Source: Fimbriimonadales bacterium
GTDB lineage: Bacteria; Armatimonadota; Fimbriimonadia; Fimbriimonadales; Fimbriimonadaceae
Direction of reading: 5' to 3'
DNA length: 64,000 nucleotides
Assembly (NCBI GenBank): GCA_026418055.1
Contig: JAOACB010000004.1
Location: forward strand, 1 to 64,000
Shown here: one piece after another, positions 1 through 6,937 of the stretch
Layout of the letters: each line of letters begins with the position of its first letter
Position numbering within the stretch: the stretch's first letter is position 1
Position numbers and translations under genes: made by a program
Notes under the pieces: generated by a model
Database searches by the model: none
What the model was told of the DNA's origin: nothing
The model's input: the letters and a program-made list of their open reading frames with translations, nothing else

Positions 1-864
1 AACGACGTCACCTGCACGATCGGGCCCGGGGTCACGGCGCTGCTGGGGATGAACGGCGCCGGCAAGACCACGATGATGCGTCTGATCACCGGCCAAATCA
101 AGGCCAACACCGGTCAGGTGCGCGTGCTGGGCCACGACCCTTTCGCCAACCCCGACGTGTACCGCCTGCTGGGCTACTGCCCCGACGTGGACGCGTTCTA
201 CGAGTCGATGACCGGCAGGCAGTTCGTGACGTTGATGGCCCGCCTTGCAGGGTTCTCCTCGTCCGAGGCCAGGCGCAGGGCAGACGAGGCCATCGAGCGC
301 GTGGGCATGGCGCAGCGCGCCGACCGCAAGCTGGCGGGATACTCCAAGGGCATGCGCCAGCGCATCAAGCTCGCCCAGGCGATGCTGCACGACCCGAGCA
401 TCATCCTGTTGGACGAGCCGCTCAACGGGTTGGATCCCGGCGGCCGGCGAGAGTTCATCCTGCTGTTGCGGCACCTGGCCGACGAGGGAAAGTCGATCAT
501 CGTGAGCAGCCACATCCTGTTCGAGGTGGAGCAGATGACGCGCAGCATCCTGTTGCTCCACCGGGGAAGGTTGAGGGCGACCGGCGACCTTCGGGTGATC
601 CGCGAGCTGATCGACCGCCACCCGCACCGCATCCGGATCGAATCCCCCAAGCCGCGCGAGCTCGCGGCGAGGCTGGTGGGCCTGCCGTTCGTGCTGAGCG
701 TGCAGCTCGAGGCGGGCGGGGAGGCCCTGGAGATCCAGACGCGCGAGCCGGGCCGCTTCTACGACGCTCTGCCCGATCTGGTGGAGCAGGGCACGCCGAT
801 CCTCGGGCTGTCGAGCCCCGACAACAACCTGGAGGCCGTGTTCCGTTACCTGGTGGAGTCATGA
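1..864 (+). CDS. ABC transporter ATP-binding protein, 5' end cut by window
   Basis: ATPase subunit of an ABC-2 type exporter. The frame is open from base 1, so the start lies upstream of the window. Visible motifs in order are Walker A (GMNGAGKTT, nt 46-72), a signature-loop variant (YSKGMRQR), Walker B (IILLDEP) with D-loop NGLDP, and the H-loop histidine in IIVSSH. The last 80 residues resemble the C-terminal extension common in exporters of the CcmA/NatA/GldA type. It overlaps the permease gene by the 4-bp ATGA junction at 861, so the two are translationally coupled and should form one transporter. The substrate cannot be read from the sequence. Confidence 0.93.
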   Translation, partial: NDVTCTIGPGVTALLGMNGAGKTTMMRLITGQIKANTGQVRVLGHDPFANPDVYRLLGYCPDVDAFYESMTGRQFVTLMARLAGFSSSEARRRADEAIERVGMAQRADRKLAGYSKGMRQRIKLAQAMLHDPSIILLDEPLNGLDPGGRREFILLLRHLADEGKSIIVSSHILFEVEQMTRSILLLHRGRLRATGDLRVIRELIDRHPHRIRIESPKPRELAARLVGLPFVLSVQLEAGGEALEIQTREPGRFYDALPDLVEQGTPILGLSSPDNNLEAVFRYLVES

Positions 865-1631
865 TCGCGACGGTTCTCTTCGCGCACGCCCTGCAGGACT
901 TCCTGCGCCTCCGCAGGTTGCTGGCGTGGGCGCTGGTGGTGCTGGGCGTGGCCGCCGCGGCTTGGGTGTGGTCGGGACTGATGGCGGACATGCGGCCGGA
1001 CGACGTGTACGCACGGCTGTCCGCCATCCTGACCTTCCGGGTGCTGCCGCTGGCGGCGGCGGTGTTCGCCACGGCCGTGGTGGGGCAGGAGGTGGAGCAG
1101 AAGACGATCGTGTATCTGCTCACGAGGCCGGTCGGGAGGCCGACGCTGCTGCTCAGCCGGTCCGCGGCGGCCGTGGTCGTGGTGTACGCGATCGCTGCGG
1201 CGTGCGCCTTCGTGGTGGCGCTGGCCTCGGGGTTGCCGCAGGCGCAGCTCGGGGCGCTCGGCAGGGATCTGGTGGCGTTGCTCGTCGGATCGCTGGCCTA
1301 CGTCGGCCTGTTCGTCGCGGCGAGCCTGCTGATCAACCGCGCGATGGTGGTGTGCCTGCTCTACGCGTTTGGATGGGAGACGTCGGTGGGCAACATGCCC
1401 GGCGATCTGTACCACCTCGCCGTGAGCAGCTACCTGTCGGCTTTGGGTTCCAAGCCCGCTCCCGCCTCGGGGAACCCGATGCTCGACCTGATGACGGGCC
1501 GCCTGGGCTTGAACCTGATCACGGAAGGCCGCGCCTGGACGGTGCTCTTGATCCTGATCGCCGTGTGCTTCGCGTTTTCGGCCCGGTGGTTCCAGACGCA
1601 CGAGTACGTTCCCCGGGAGGACGCCGAATGA
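861..1631 (+). CDS. ABC-2 type transporter permease
   Basis: Membrane partner of the ATPase just upstream, 256 aa. About six hydrophobic segments are visible, beginning near residues 18-40 ([18 protein letters not shown]) and ending near 230-248. The segment around residue 75 ([19 protein letters not shown]) matches the amphipathic region of ABC-2 permeases such as those linked to GldA/NosY-type systems. The start ATG lies inside the stop of the ATPase gene. Family assignment is from topology and the conserved 'E..KTI.YLL.RP' stretch. The exported substrate is unknown. Confidence 0.85.
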   Translation: MIATVLFAHALQDFLRLRRLLAWALVVLGVAAAAWVWSGLMADMRPDDVYARLSAILTFRVLPLAAAVFATAVVGQEVEQKTIVYLLTRPVGRPTLLLSRSAAAVVVVYAIAAACAFVVALASGLPQAQLGALGRDLVALLVGSLAYVGLFVAASLLINRAMVVCLLYAFGWETSVGNMPGDLYHLAVSSYLSALGSKPAPASGNPMLDLMTGRLGLNLITEGRAWTVLLILIAVCFAFSARWFQTHEYVPREDAE

Positions 1632-1670
1632 GCCGCAGCCTCTTCACGCGGATTTCACCGATCCAGTGGG

Positions 1671-1676
1671 TAGAAC
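1671..1676 (+). promoter_or_regulatory. candidate -10 hexamer for the prepilin-like gene
   Basis: TAGAAC lies 7 nt before ATG 1684 and no ribosome binding site separates them. This fits the leaderless pattern seen at many genes in this window and is one reason for choosing 1684 as the start. Confidence 0.35.
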
Positions 1677-1683
1677 GCGGGGC

Positions 1684-2439
1684 ATGGTCCGCGAAGGGTT
1701 CACGCTGATCGAGCTGCTCGTGGTGGTGGCCATCGTCGCCGTCCTGGCGGCGCTTCTGTTTCCCGTCTTCGCGCAGGCGAAGGAGGCCGCCAAGGCGACG
1801 GCGTGTCTTTCGAACCAGCGCCAGCTGGGACTGGGATTGACGCTGTATCGCGAGGACCACGACGGGGTTTGCTTCTTCTTCGCGCACAACGTCGACCTGT
1901 CCCGGAGCCGCCCTTGGGCTCCGTTCGGCGCGACGCGGGAGAACCGGTGGTGGAACCAGATTCTCCCCTACACGAGGACGCGAGGAGCGTTGCTCGTCTG
2001 CCCGAGCGACCCGGGTCGCGTCCCGCACGCCTTGGAGGACGGCCAGCCGGAGGGCGAGCCGTTCGTTCCCCGCTCCTACGTGGCGAACAGGGCTCTGGAG
2101 TCGCTCTCGGAGTCGCAGGTGGAGCGGCCGTCCGACGTGGCGATGGTCACCGAGAAGTCGTCCGCGCGCTGGGCGGACGACTCTTGGTTCGAGCCGCCGA
2201 AGAACCTGTACAACAAGGTCTCGGGCGGGGTGGACCTCGGAGAGCCCGTCCTGGCGTTCGGTCGGCACGCCGGGGCCGCCAACGCGATGTTCTTCGACGG
2301 CCACGCCCGGCGCGTGCCCCGTGGCGCTTGGCTGCGGGACCGCTGCGGCGAGCCGATCAGCGGGGTGGAGCTGCTCCGCCGCCACCCGATCCCCTTGGTT
2401 CCCGGGCGCACGATCTGGCACCCGAACTGCCCCGAGTGA
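1684..2439 (+). CDS. prepilin-like secreted protein with H-X9-DG motif
   Basis: 251 aa with a very short class III prepilin leader: MVREG followed by [13 protein letters not shown], the hydrophobic helix cut by prepilin peptidase between Gly and Phe, with Glu at mature position 5. The segment after the helix ([14 protein letters not shown]) is shared with the proteins at 3905 and 31174. Near the C-terminus, [12 protein letters not shown] is the H-X9-DG motif typical of the DUF1559-like pseudopilins common in Planctomycetes and Armatimonadota. A GTG at 1666 would add six residues; ATG 1684 is preferred because it gives a normal leader. No pilus assembly genes are nearby, so the role (surface or sugar-related) is unknown. 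Confidence 0.85.
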   Translation: MVREGFTLIELLVVVAIVAVLAALLFPVFAQAKEAAKATACLSNQRQLGLGLTLYREDHDGVCFFFAHNVDLSRSRPWAPFGATRENRWWNQILPYTRTRGALLVCPSDPGRVPHALEDGQPEGEPFVPRSYVANRALESLSESQVERPSDVAMVTEKSSARWADDSWFEPPKNLYNKVSGGVDLGEPVLAFGRHAGAANAMFFDGHARRVPRGAWLRDRCGEPISGVELLRRHPIPLVPGRTIWHPNCPE

Positions 2440-2486
2440 CCTGGGACTCTTTGCGGGGATCCTGCCTCGGGAGGCCGCCGTCGCTG

Positions 2487-2492
2487 TAGAGT
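2487..2492 (+). promoter_or_regulatory. candidate -10 hexamer, leaderless type
   Basis: TAGAGT ends 6 nt before the GTG start at 2499 and no Shine-Dalgarno sequence is present. Confidence 0.35.
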
Positions 2493-2498
2493 GGGATC

Positions 2499-2774
2499 GT
2501 GACTGTCTGGACCGCTCTCGCTTTTTGGATCGCCTTGGGTCCCTCGGAACCGGTGGAGGTGGTCCGGGTCGAGACCGCGCGGGCCTTCGCGGGGAGGCTG
2601 GGGGACCGCGTGGAGCAGACGCTCGTGCTCCGCGACGGACTTGGCCGGGAGAGGACGGTCCGGCTGGGCCGCACCCACACGCGCGTCGCGGGGCGCCTTC
2701 CCTCGTTCCGCCCGGGGGATAGGCTTTGGCTGCCGACCGGCCGCTTCGCCCTGCTCGACTCGGTGCGCCGCTGA
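2499..2774 (+). CDS. small secreted protein of unknown function
   Basis: 91 aa from a GTG start. Residues 1-16 (MTVWTALAFWIALGPS) could act as a signal peptide. The rest is rich in Arg and in short beta-type segments (TLVLRDGLGRERTVRLG; RVAGRLPSFRPGDRLWLPTG), which suggests a small beta-barrel-like fold. No family was recognised. It lies between a prepilin-like gene and the LacI regulator, in the same direction, with its own -10-like hexamer 6 nt upstream. It may be a real gene because base composition by codon position matches its neighbours, but it could be spurious. Confidence 0.5.
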   Translation: MTVWTALAFWIALGPSEPVEVVRVETARAFAGRLGDRVEQTLVLRDGLGRERTVRLGRTHTRVAGRLPSFRPGDRLWLPTGRFALLDSVRR

Positions 2775-2837
2775 CGGCCGCTCGCTGCCGGCGCGGAAAC
2801 CCGCAAGAATGCTGGCCCTGTTGGGCCGCTTCGCGCG

Positions 2838-2843
2838 TATAAT
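2838..2843 (+). promoter_or_regulatory. -10 hexamer of the LacI-family regulator gene
   Basis: Perfect TATAAT in otherwise GC-rich sequence. No clear -35 is visible 17 bp upstream. The predicted start of transcription falls at or just inside the 30-bp palindrome that follows. Confidence 0.6.
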
Positions 2844-2846
2844 GGT

Positions 2847-2876
2847 GTTCGAAACGATTCGCGAATCGTTTCGAAC
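2847..2876 (+). promoter_or_regulatory. perfect 30-bp palindromic operator of the LacI-family regulator
   Basis: The half GTTCGAAACGATTCG is followed directly by its exact reverse complement, with a central CG as in LacI-family operators. It starts 3 bp after TATAAT and ends 6 bp before the start codon at 2883, so a bound repressor would block initiation. As RNA it would form a 12-13 bp hairpin next to the start codon. Autoregulation is inferred from position. Confidence 0.75.
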
Positions 2877-2882
2877 GGCCCG

Positions 2883-3908
2883 ATGCCAGCGACGATCAAG
2901 GACATCGCGAAGAGGCTGAACGTCTCGGTGAGCACCGTGAGCTACGCCCTCAACGGAGGGCCGCGGCCGGTGGCCCCCGAGCTTCGCGAGCGCATCCTCG
3001 CCGCGGCCCGCGAGATGGACTACCGCCCCAACCGGCTGGCTCGGTCTCTGATCACCCGCCGGTCGCACATCCTCGGCGTGGTGCGCGACGCCTCTGCGCA
3101 CGACCTGGTGGCCAGCCCCTACGCCCAGAGCGTGCTGAACGGCATCCTCAACGAGGCCGAGAAGGCGGGGCGGCACGTGCTGATCGTCACGCGCTGCGAG
3201 CCGAGCGACCCCGAGGGCGCACTGGACCGGGTGTTGGAGGGCCACGCCGACGGCCTGATCTTCATGGCCACGTACACCCTCGAGGGCGTGTTCGAGGAGC
3301 TCGCGCGCAGAGGCTTCCCCTTCGTGGTGCTGTCGGGCATCGCGGACGGCGCTCCCAGCCTGTGCGCCGACAACGCGGGGGGTGTCCGGCAGGCCATCGA
3401 GCACCTTCACGGCCTGGGGCACCGAAGGATCGGCCACCTCGAGGGCATTCCGGGGCACCTGGACGGACGCGAGCGCAAGGAGGCTTTCCTCGAGATGGTC
3501 GGCGAGCTCGGCCTGCCGCTGCGCCCCCACTGGATCGCCCGCGGCAACTTCGAGCCCGTTCAGGGAGCCGAAGCGGCCCGGGCGGTGCTGCGCGGCGAGG
3601 ATCGGCCGACCGCGCTGTTCTGCGCGAACGACGAGATGGCCATCGCGGCCCTCGCCGTCGCCCGCGAGCTCGGAATCCGGGTGCCGGACGAGCTCAGCAT
3701 CGTGGGGTTCGACGACGCGGCCAACGCGTCGCTCACGGACCCTCCCCTCACCACCGTTCGCCAGCCTTCCGAGTCCATGGGCGCCGCCGCCGTGCGGGCC
3801 CTGTTGGAACGCATCGACCATCCCGACCGCGCCGGCGTGGTGCGTTTCCCCACGCGTCTCGTCGTGCGCGGCACGACCGCAACCCCAAAGAAGGGAACGT
3901 CCCAATGA
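2883..3908 (+). CDS. LacI-family transcriptional regulator
   Basis: 341 aa, normal length for the family. Residues 2-57 hold the LacI helix-turn-helix and hinge (ATIKDIAKRLNVSVSTVSYAL ... YRPNRLARSL). The remainder is the periplasmic-binding-protein-like sensor, with the typical LALFCANDEMA-like stretch near 240 and SIVGFDDA near 277. It probably senses a sugar or sugar derivative; the ligand cannot be deduced. The gene sits directly behind a perfect palindromic operator and TATAAT, which suggests autoregulation. Its stop codon overlaps the ATG of the next, prepilin-like gene (ATGA at 3905), so the regulator and that secreted protein are co-transcribed and coupled. Confidence 0.93.
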   Translation: MPATIKDIAKRLNVSVSTVSYALNGGPRPVAPELRERILAAAREMDYRPNRLARSLITRRSHILGVVRDASAHDLVASPYAQSVLNGILNEAEKAGRHVLIVTRCEPSDPEGALDRVLEGHADGLIFMATYTLEGVFEELARRGFPFVVLSGIADGAPSLCADNAGGVRQAIEHLHGLGHRRIGHLEGIPGHLDGRERKEAFLEMVGELGLPLRPHWIARGNFEPVQGAEAARAVLRGEDRPTALFCANDEMAIAALAVARELGIRVPDELSIVGFDDAANASLTDPPLTTVRQPSESMGAAAVRALLERIDHPDRAGVVRFPTRLVVRGTTATPKKGTSQ

Positions 3909-4756
3909 AGAAAGCCTTCACACTCATCGAACTCTTGGTCGTCATCGCGATCATCGCCATCTTGGCGGCGATCCTCTTCCCGGTCTTCGCGCAGGCCAAG
4001 ATGGCCGCCAAGCGCACCGCCGCCATCAGCAACGCCAAGCAGATCGCCACGGCGAACATGCTGTACATGAACGACTGGGACGACAGCCTGGTCCACAACT
4101 TCTTCGGCTTCCCGGCGTATCCGGCCTGCGACTGGGCCAACAACGGCGGGGCGCAGTGGTACTCCTGGCGACACGCCCTGGCGCCCTACCACAAGTCCAA
4201 GGGGCTGCTGCAGGACAACACGAACCCGTTCTACGCGGAGCAGTACTGGGTCGACCAAGCTTGGCTCGGTCCGAACCAGCCCCAGCCGCGCTATCCCACC
4301 AACTTCGCCACGAACAGCATGATCATCGGCTTCGCGAACGGCTGGTGCGGCGGACCGTGGACGCCTCCCGGCCTCGACAACCTGAACGTGGTCGAGGACG
4401 TGGCCGGCACGCTGATGATGCTTCCCAACCGCAGCCAGTGGACCGACCTGAAGCCGGAGTTCATCAGCTCCACGGTGGAGAAGCCCTGGTGGTGCATCAC
4501 GCCCATCGGCTCGAGCAGCTACCAGTGCCCGGGCGGCGACAACGGGCCGATCCACGCCGTGGGCAAGCAGGTGGCTTGGATCTGGGCCGACGGGCACGTC
4601 AAGAGCAAGCCGGTGATCGCGACGCTGAACGTCAACGACCCGGTGAAGGACGACTGGGGCGCGTCGCAGTACGGCATCGACCCGAACACCGGCACGCACT
4701 ACACGCAGGCCGACCGCCAGCGCTGGGCGGCGACCGCCTGGGGCGAGTACCGCTGA
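3905..4756 (+). CDS. prepilin-like secreted protein, coupled to the LacI regulator
   Basis: 283 aa starting [13 protein letters not shown], a canonical prepilin leader with cleavage after MKKA (Ala instead of Gly at -1) and Glu at +5. The segment [15 protein letters not shown] is shared with the other two prepilin-like proteins of the window. The rest is rich in Trp, Tyr, Asn and Pro, as in DUF1559-type pseudopilins. The end shows WIWADGHVKSKPVI, a relaxed form of the H-Xn-DG motif. Translation is coupled to the upstream LacI regulator. A GC-rich hairpin and a small lipoprotein gene follow. It may be a surface fibre or part of an uptake structure; the function is not known. Confidence 0.88.
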   Translation: MKKAFTLIELLVVIAIIAILAAILFPVFAQAKMAAKRTAAISNAKQIATANMLYMNDWDDSLVHNFFGFPAYPACDWANNGGAQWYSWRHALAPYHKSKGLLQDNTNPFYAEQYWVDQAWLGPNQPQPRYPTNFATNSMIIGFANGWCGGPWTPPGLDNLNVVEDVAGTLMMLPNRSQWTDLKPEFISSTVEKPWWCITPIGSSSYQCPGGDNGPIHAVGKQVAWIWADGHVKSKPVIATLNVNDPVKDDWGASQYGIDPNTGTHYTQADRQRWAATAWGEYR

Positions 4757-4766
4757 TCGACGAGCG

Positions 4767-4799
4767 GAGGGCGGACGGGAAGTCCGTCCCTCCGCCCTC
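4767..4799 (+). terminator. GC-rich hairpin between prepilin and lipoprotein genes
   Basis: GAGGGCGGA (4767-4775) pairs with TCCGCCCTC (4791-4799), and GGGA (4777-4780) pairs with TCCC (4787-4790), with one bulged C. No T-tract follows, so it may be an RNA-stabilising or attenuating element rather than a true terminator. A similar hairpin lies between the prepilin and lipoprotein genes at 31124-31154. Confidence 0.55.
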
Positions 4800-4813
4800 G
4801 CAGGAGGCACAGG

Positions 4814-5005
4814 ATGCGCAAGCTCTCTTGGATCGTCGCGCCGATCGTTGGATTGTTCGCGCTGGCTGGTTGCGGACCGTCGGCGGGAGAGACTCCGGTG
4901 GAGGAGTACCGAGTGGAGCCGGGCAAGGAGCGACCGAAGGGCCCCGCCGTCAACCTGCCCCCCGAAGTACGACAAAAGCTGGAGCAGGGCCAGCAGGGCC
5001 AGTGA
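4814..5005 (+). CDS. small lipoprotein
   Basis: 63 aa. Residues 1-20 form a lipoprotein signal (MRKLSWIVAPIVGLFALAGC) with lipobox LAGC, so the mature protein of about 44 residues is lipid-anchored. The mature part is charged and Pro/Gln-rich, ending LPPEVRQKLEQGQQGQ. A strong Shine-Dalgarno AGGAGG (4802-4807) sits 6 nt before the ATG. It follows the prepilin-like gene after a stable hairpin. A second prepilin-hairpin-lipoprotein set is at 30785-32187, whose lipoprotein also ends in a similar EIRQNLGQ. Function unknown. Confidence 0.75.
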   Translation: MRKLSWIVAPIVGLFALAGCGPSAGETPVEEYRVEPGKERPKGPAVNLPPEVRQKLEQGQQGQ

Positions 5006-5050
5006 CCCGACGTGGCAGGTCCGGGCTGGATCCCGGGCCTGCCCGCTGCT

Positions 5051-5668
5051 TCAGAACCGCACGCCGTACTGCAGGCAGAGGACGTGCTGCACGCCGTCCG
5101 AACGCCTCTCGGGCACGCCGACGCTCAGGGTGAGGCATAGCCCCGGAGTCAGGACCTCCCCGCACACGCCGAACCAAGCGGTCGCACCGTCGCCCCCGAT
5201 CCAGTCGGCCATCACCGTCCAGGATCCCAGGGGAGCGTCGACGCCGGCGATCGGGCGGCTGACTCCGTCGCGCAGCCATCCTGCATGCAGCCTCCAGCCT
5301 CGGAAGTCGAGGCGTCCGACCACGAAGGGGGTCGCGCGGTCACCCTCGATGCTCTGCCAACCCACGCTGAGCGCCCCGGCCGGGCCTTCGGCCAGCAGCA
5401 GCTTGGCGTTCCATGTGGCTGTTCCCTCGAAGTCGTCGTCGTAGCCGATCTCCAGGCGGTCCCAGAGACCGACCTGCAGGCTGCCGCCGTGGTGGTACAC
5501 GGGATCCACGCGCCGCTCGTTGCCCTGGGTCCACAGGTAGAGCATCGCCTCCCGGTGGCCAAGCACGTCGGCGATCGGCATCGCGTTCAGGGCCGTCGTG
5601 CCCGCCCAAACCGCCGGAGCCGCCAGCGCAGCTCCGAGCACCGCCCCCATCCTCCAAAACGGTCCCAT
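5051..5668 (-). CDS. secreted protein of unknown function
   Basis: 205 aa from ATG 5668, chosen because AGGAGAGGG lies just upstream on this strand and a signal peptide follows (MGPFWRMGAVLGAALAAPAVWA). The mature part starts with ALNAMPIADVLGHREAMLYLW and has alternating hydrophobic stretches with Gly and Trp (LEIGYDDDFEG, ALSVGWQ, WTVMADWIGG, TLSVGVPERR), as in outer-membrane beta-barrel or porin-like proteins. It ends LQYGVRF, with a terminal Phe as in many barrel proteins. No named family was recognised. It is transcribed divergently from the Kef-type antiporter. Confidence 0.7.
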   Translation of the reverse strand: MGPFWRMGAVLGAALAAPAVWAGTTALNAMPIADVLGHREAMLYLWTQGNERRVDPVYHHGGSLQVGLWDRLEIGYDDDFEGTATWNAKLLLAEGPAGALSVGWQSIEGDRATPFVVGRLDFRGWRLHAGWLRDGVSRPIAGVDAPLGSWTVMADWIGGDGATAWFGVCGEVLTPGLCLTLSVGVPERRSDGVQHVLCLQYGVRF

Positions 5669-5728
5669 CCCTCTCCTGTCAAGAGTGTTGTTCCACAATC
5701 CGATCGGCTTCTCCATGCGGGTTCGCGG

Positions 5729-5734
5729 TATCGT
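5729..5734 (+). promoter_or_regulatory. candidate -10 hexamer, leaderless type
   Basis: TATCGT ends 9 nt before ATG 5744 of the antiporter gene. No ribosome binding site is visible. Confidence 0.35.
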
Positions 5735-5743
5735 GGGGCACCG

Positions 5744-6937
5744 ATGCACCAGGCCGAGCTGATCCTCTTTCTGCTGGGCATCATCGTCGCCGCCAAGGTG
5801 GCCGCCGAGCTGTGCGAGTGGCTGGGCCAGCCCACCGTTCTCGGCGAGATCCTCGCCGGCGTGGCTCTGTTCCAGATCCCGGCGTTCCGAGAGGCGCCCG
5901 ATCATGAGGCGGTTCGGTTCCTGGCGGAGATGGGGGTGATTCTCCTGCTGTTCGAGGTCGGCTTGGAGAGCGAGCTGTCGCAGCTGCTGCGGGTCGGCGC
6001 CCAGGCCGTGGCGGTGGCGGTCATCGGGGTGGCGGTGCCCTTGCTCTCCGGCTGGCTCCTTCTGGAGCGCATGGGATATCCGACGTCCGAGGCGGTGTTC
6101 ATGGGCGGGGTGCTGACCGCCACCAGCGTCGGCATCACGGCCCGCGTGCTGCGCGACCTGCGCGTGCTCCGCAGCAAGGCGGGCCAGGTGATTCTCGGCG
6201 CTGCGGTGGTGGACGACATCCTGGGGTTGCTGGTGCTGGCGGTTCTGGTCTCGACTCTGGCCCCCAAGGCGGGGCCGAGCGCCCACCCCGCGGTGCTGGT
6301 GGGCGGGGCGGTGCTCTTCCTGCTAGGGTCGGTGTTCGTCGGCATGAGGATCGCGCCCTATCTGATGGGACTCGTGCGGCGCATGAGGGCCGGCGGCACG
6401 CTCGTGGTGGCGGCCGTGGGTTTCTGCCTCGCGTTGGCCTACCTGGGAGAGCTCCTGGGGCTCGCGGCCATCGTCGGAGCGTTCGCCGCAGGCTTGGTGC
6501 TGGCATCCACCGAGGAGCGGGTGCCGATCGAGGACAAGGTCAAGCCCGCCTCCGAGCTGTTCGTGCCGGTGTTCTTCGTGCTCATCGGCATGCAGATCGA
6601 CGTGTCGGTGTTCAACCCGTTCAACCCCGCCAACCACCCGGTGCTTCTGCTGGCCTTGGCTTTGATCGCGATCGCCGTGCCGGGCAAGCTGGCCTCCGGG
6701 TTGGGAGCCTTCGGCCCAGGCATCGACCGCCTGTTGGTGGGCATCGGCATGGTGCCGCGGGGTGAGGTGGGACTGATCTTCGCGACGATCGGCCTGCAGA
6801 GCGGCCTTTTGGGGCGCAGCGTCTACAGCGCCGCGGTGGTCGCGCTGCTGGCCACCACGCTCATCGTGCCGCCTTGGCTCAGTCGCCGGGCCGGCAGGCT
6901 CGCCCGAGCCTCCGACCCGGCTCCGGCTCAGGTCTAG
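5744..6937 (+). CDS. Kef-type cation/proton antiporter (CPA2)
   Basis: 397 aa membrane protein of the monovalent cation:proton antiporter-2 family. It begins with [34 protein letters not shown], the conserved first helices, followed by [25 protein letters not shown] carries the two adjacent aspartates of the ion site, and [15 protein letters not shown] is a later family signature. About 12 membrane helices can be drawn. There is no C-terminal TrkA-N/RCK domain, so it is a transport-only version. The frame is open far upstream, but ATG 5744 is the first start that gives the normal N-terminus. Its TAG stop overlaps the stop of the convergent chemoreceptor gene in CTAG. Confidence 0.9.
   Translation: MHQAELILFLLGIIVAAKVAAELCEWLGQPTVLGEILAGVALFQIPAFREAPDHEAVRFLAEMGVILLLFEVGLESELSQLLRVGAQAVAVAVIGVAVPLLSGWLLLERMGYPTSEAVFMGGVLTATSVGITARVLRDLRVLRSKAGQVILGAAVVDDILGLLVLAVLVSTLAPKAGPSAHPAVLVGGAVLFLLGSVFVGMRIAPYLMGLVRRMRAGGTLVVAAVGFCLALAYLGELLGLAAIVGAFAAGLVLASTEERVPIEDKVKPASELFVPVFFVLIGMQIDVSVFNPFNPANHPVLLLALALIAIAVPGKLASGLGAFGPGIDRLLVGIGMVPRGEVGLIFATIGLQSGLLGRSVYSAAVVALLATTLIVPPWLSRRAGRLARASDPAPAQV

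Noticed and set aside
2850-2876. The 30-bp palindrome as an insertion-sequence end or recombination site
   Set aside because: Single copy, between -10 and start codon of a LacI-type gene; an operator explains it better.
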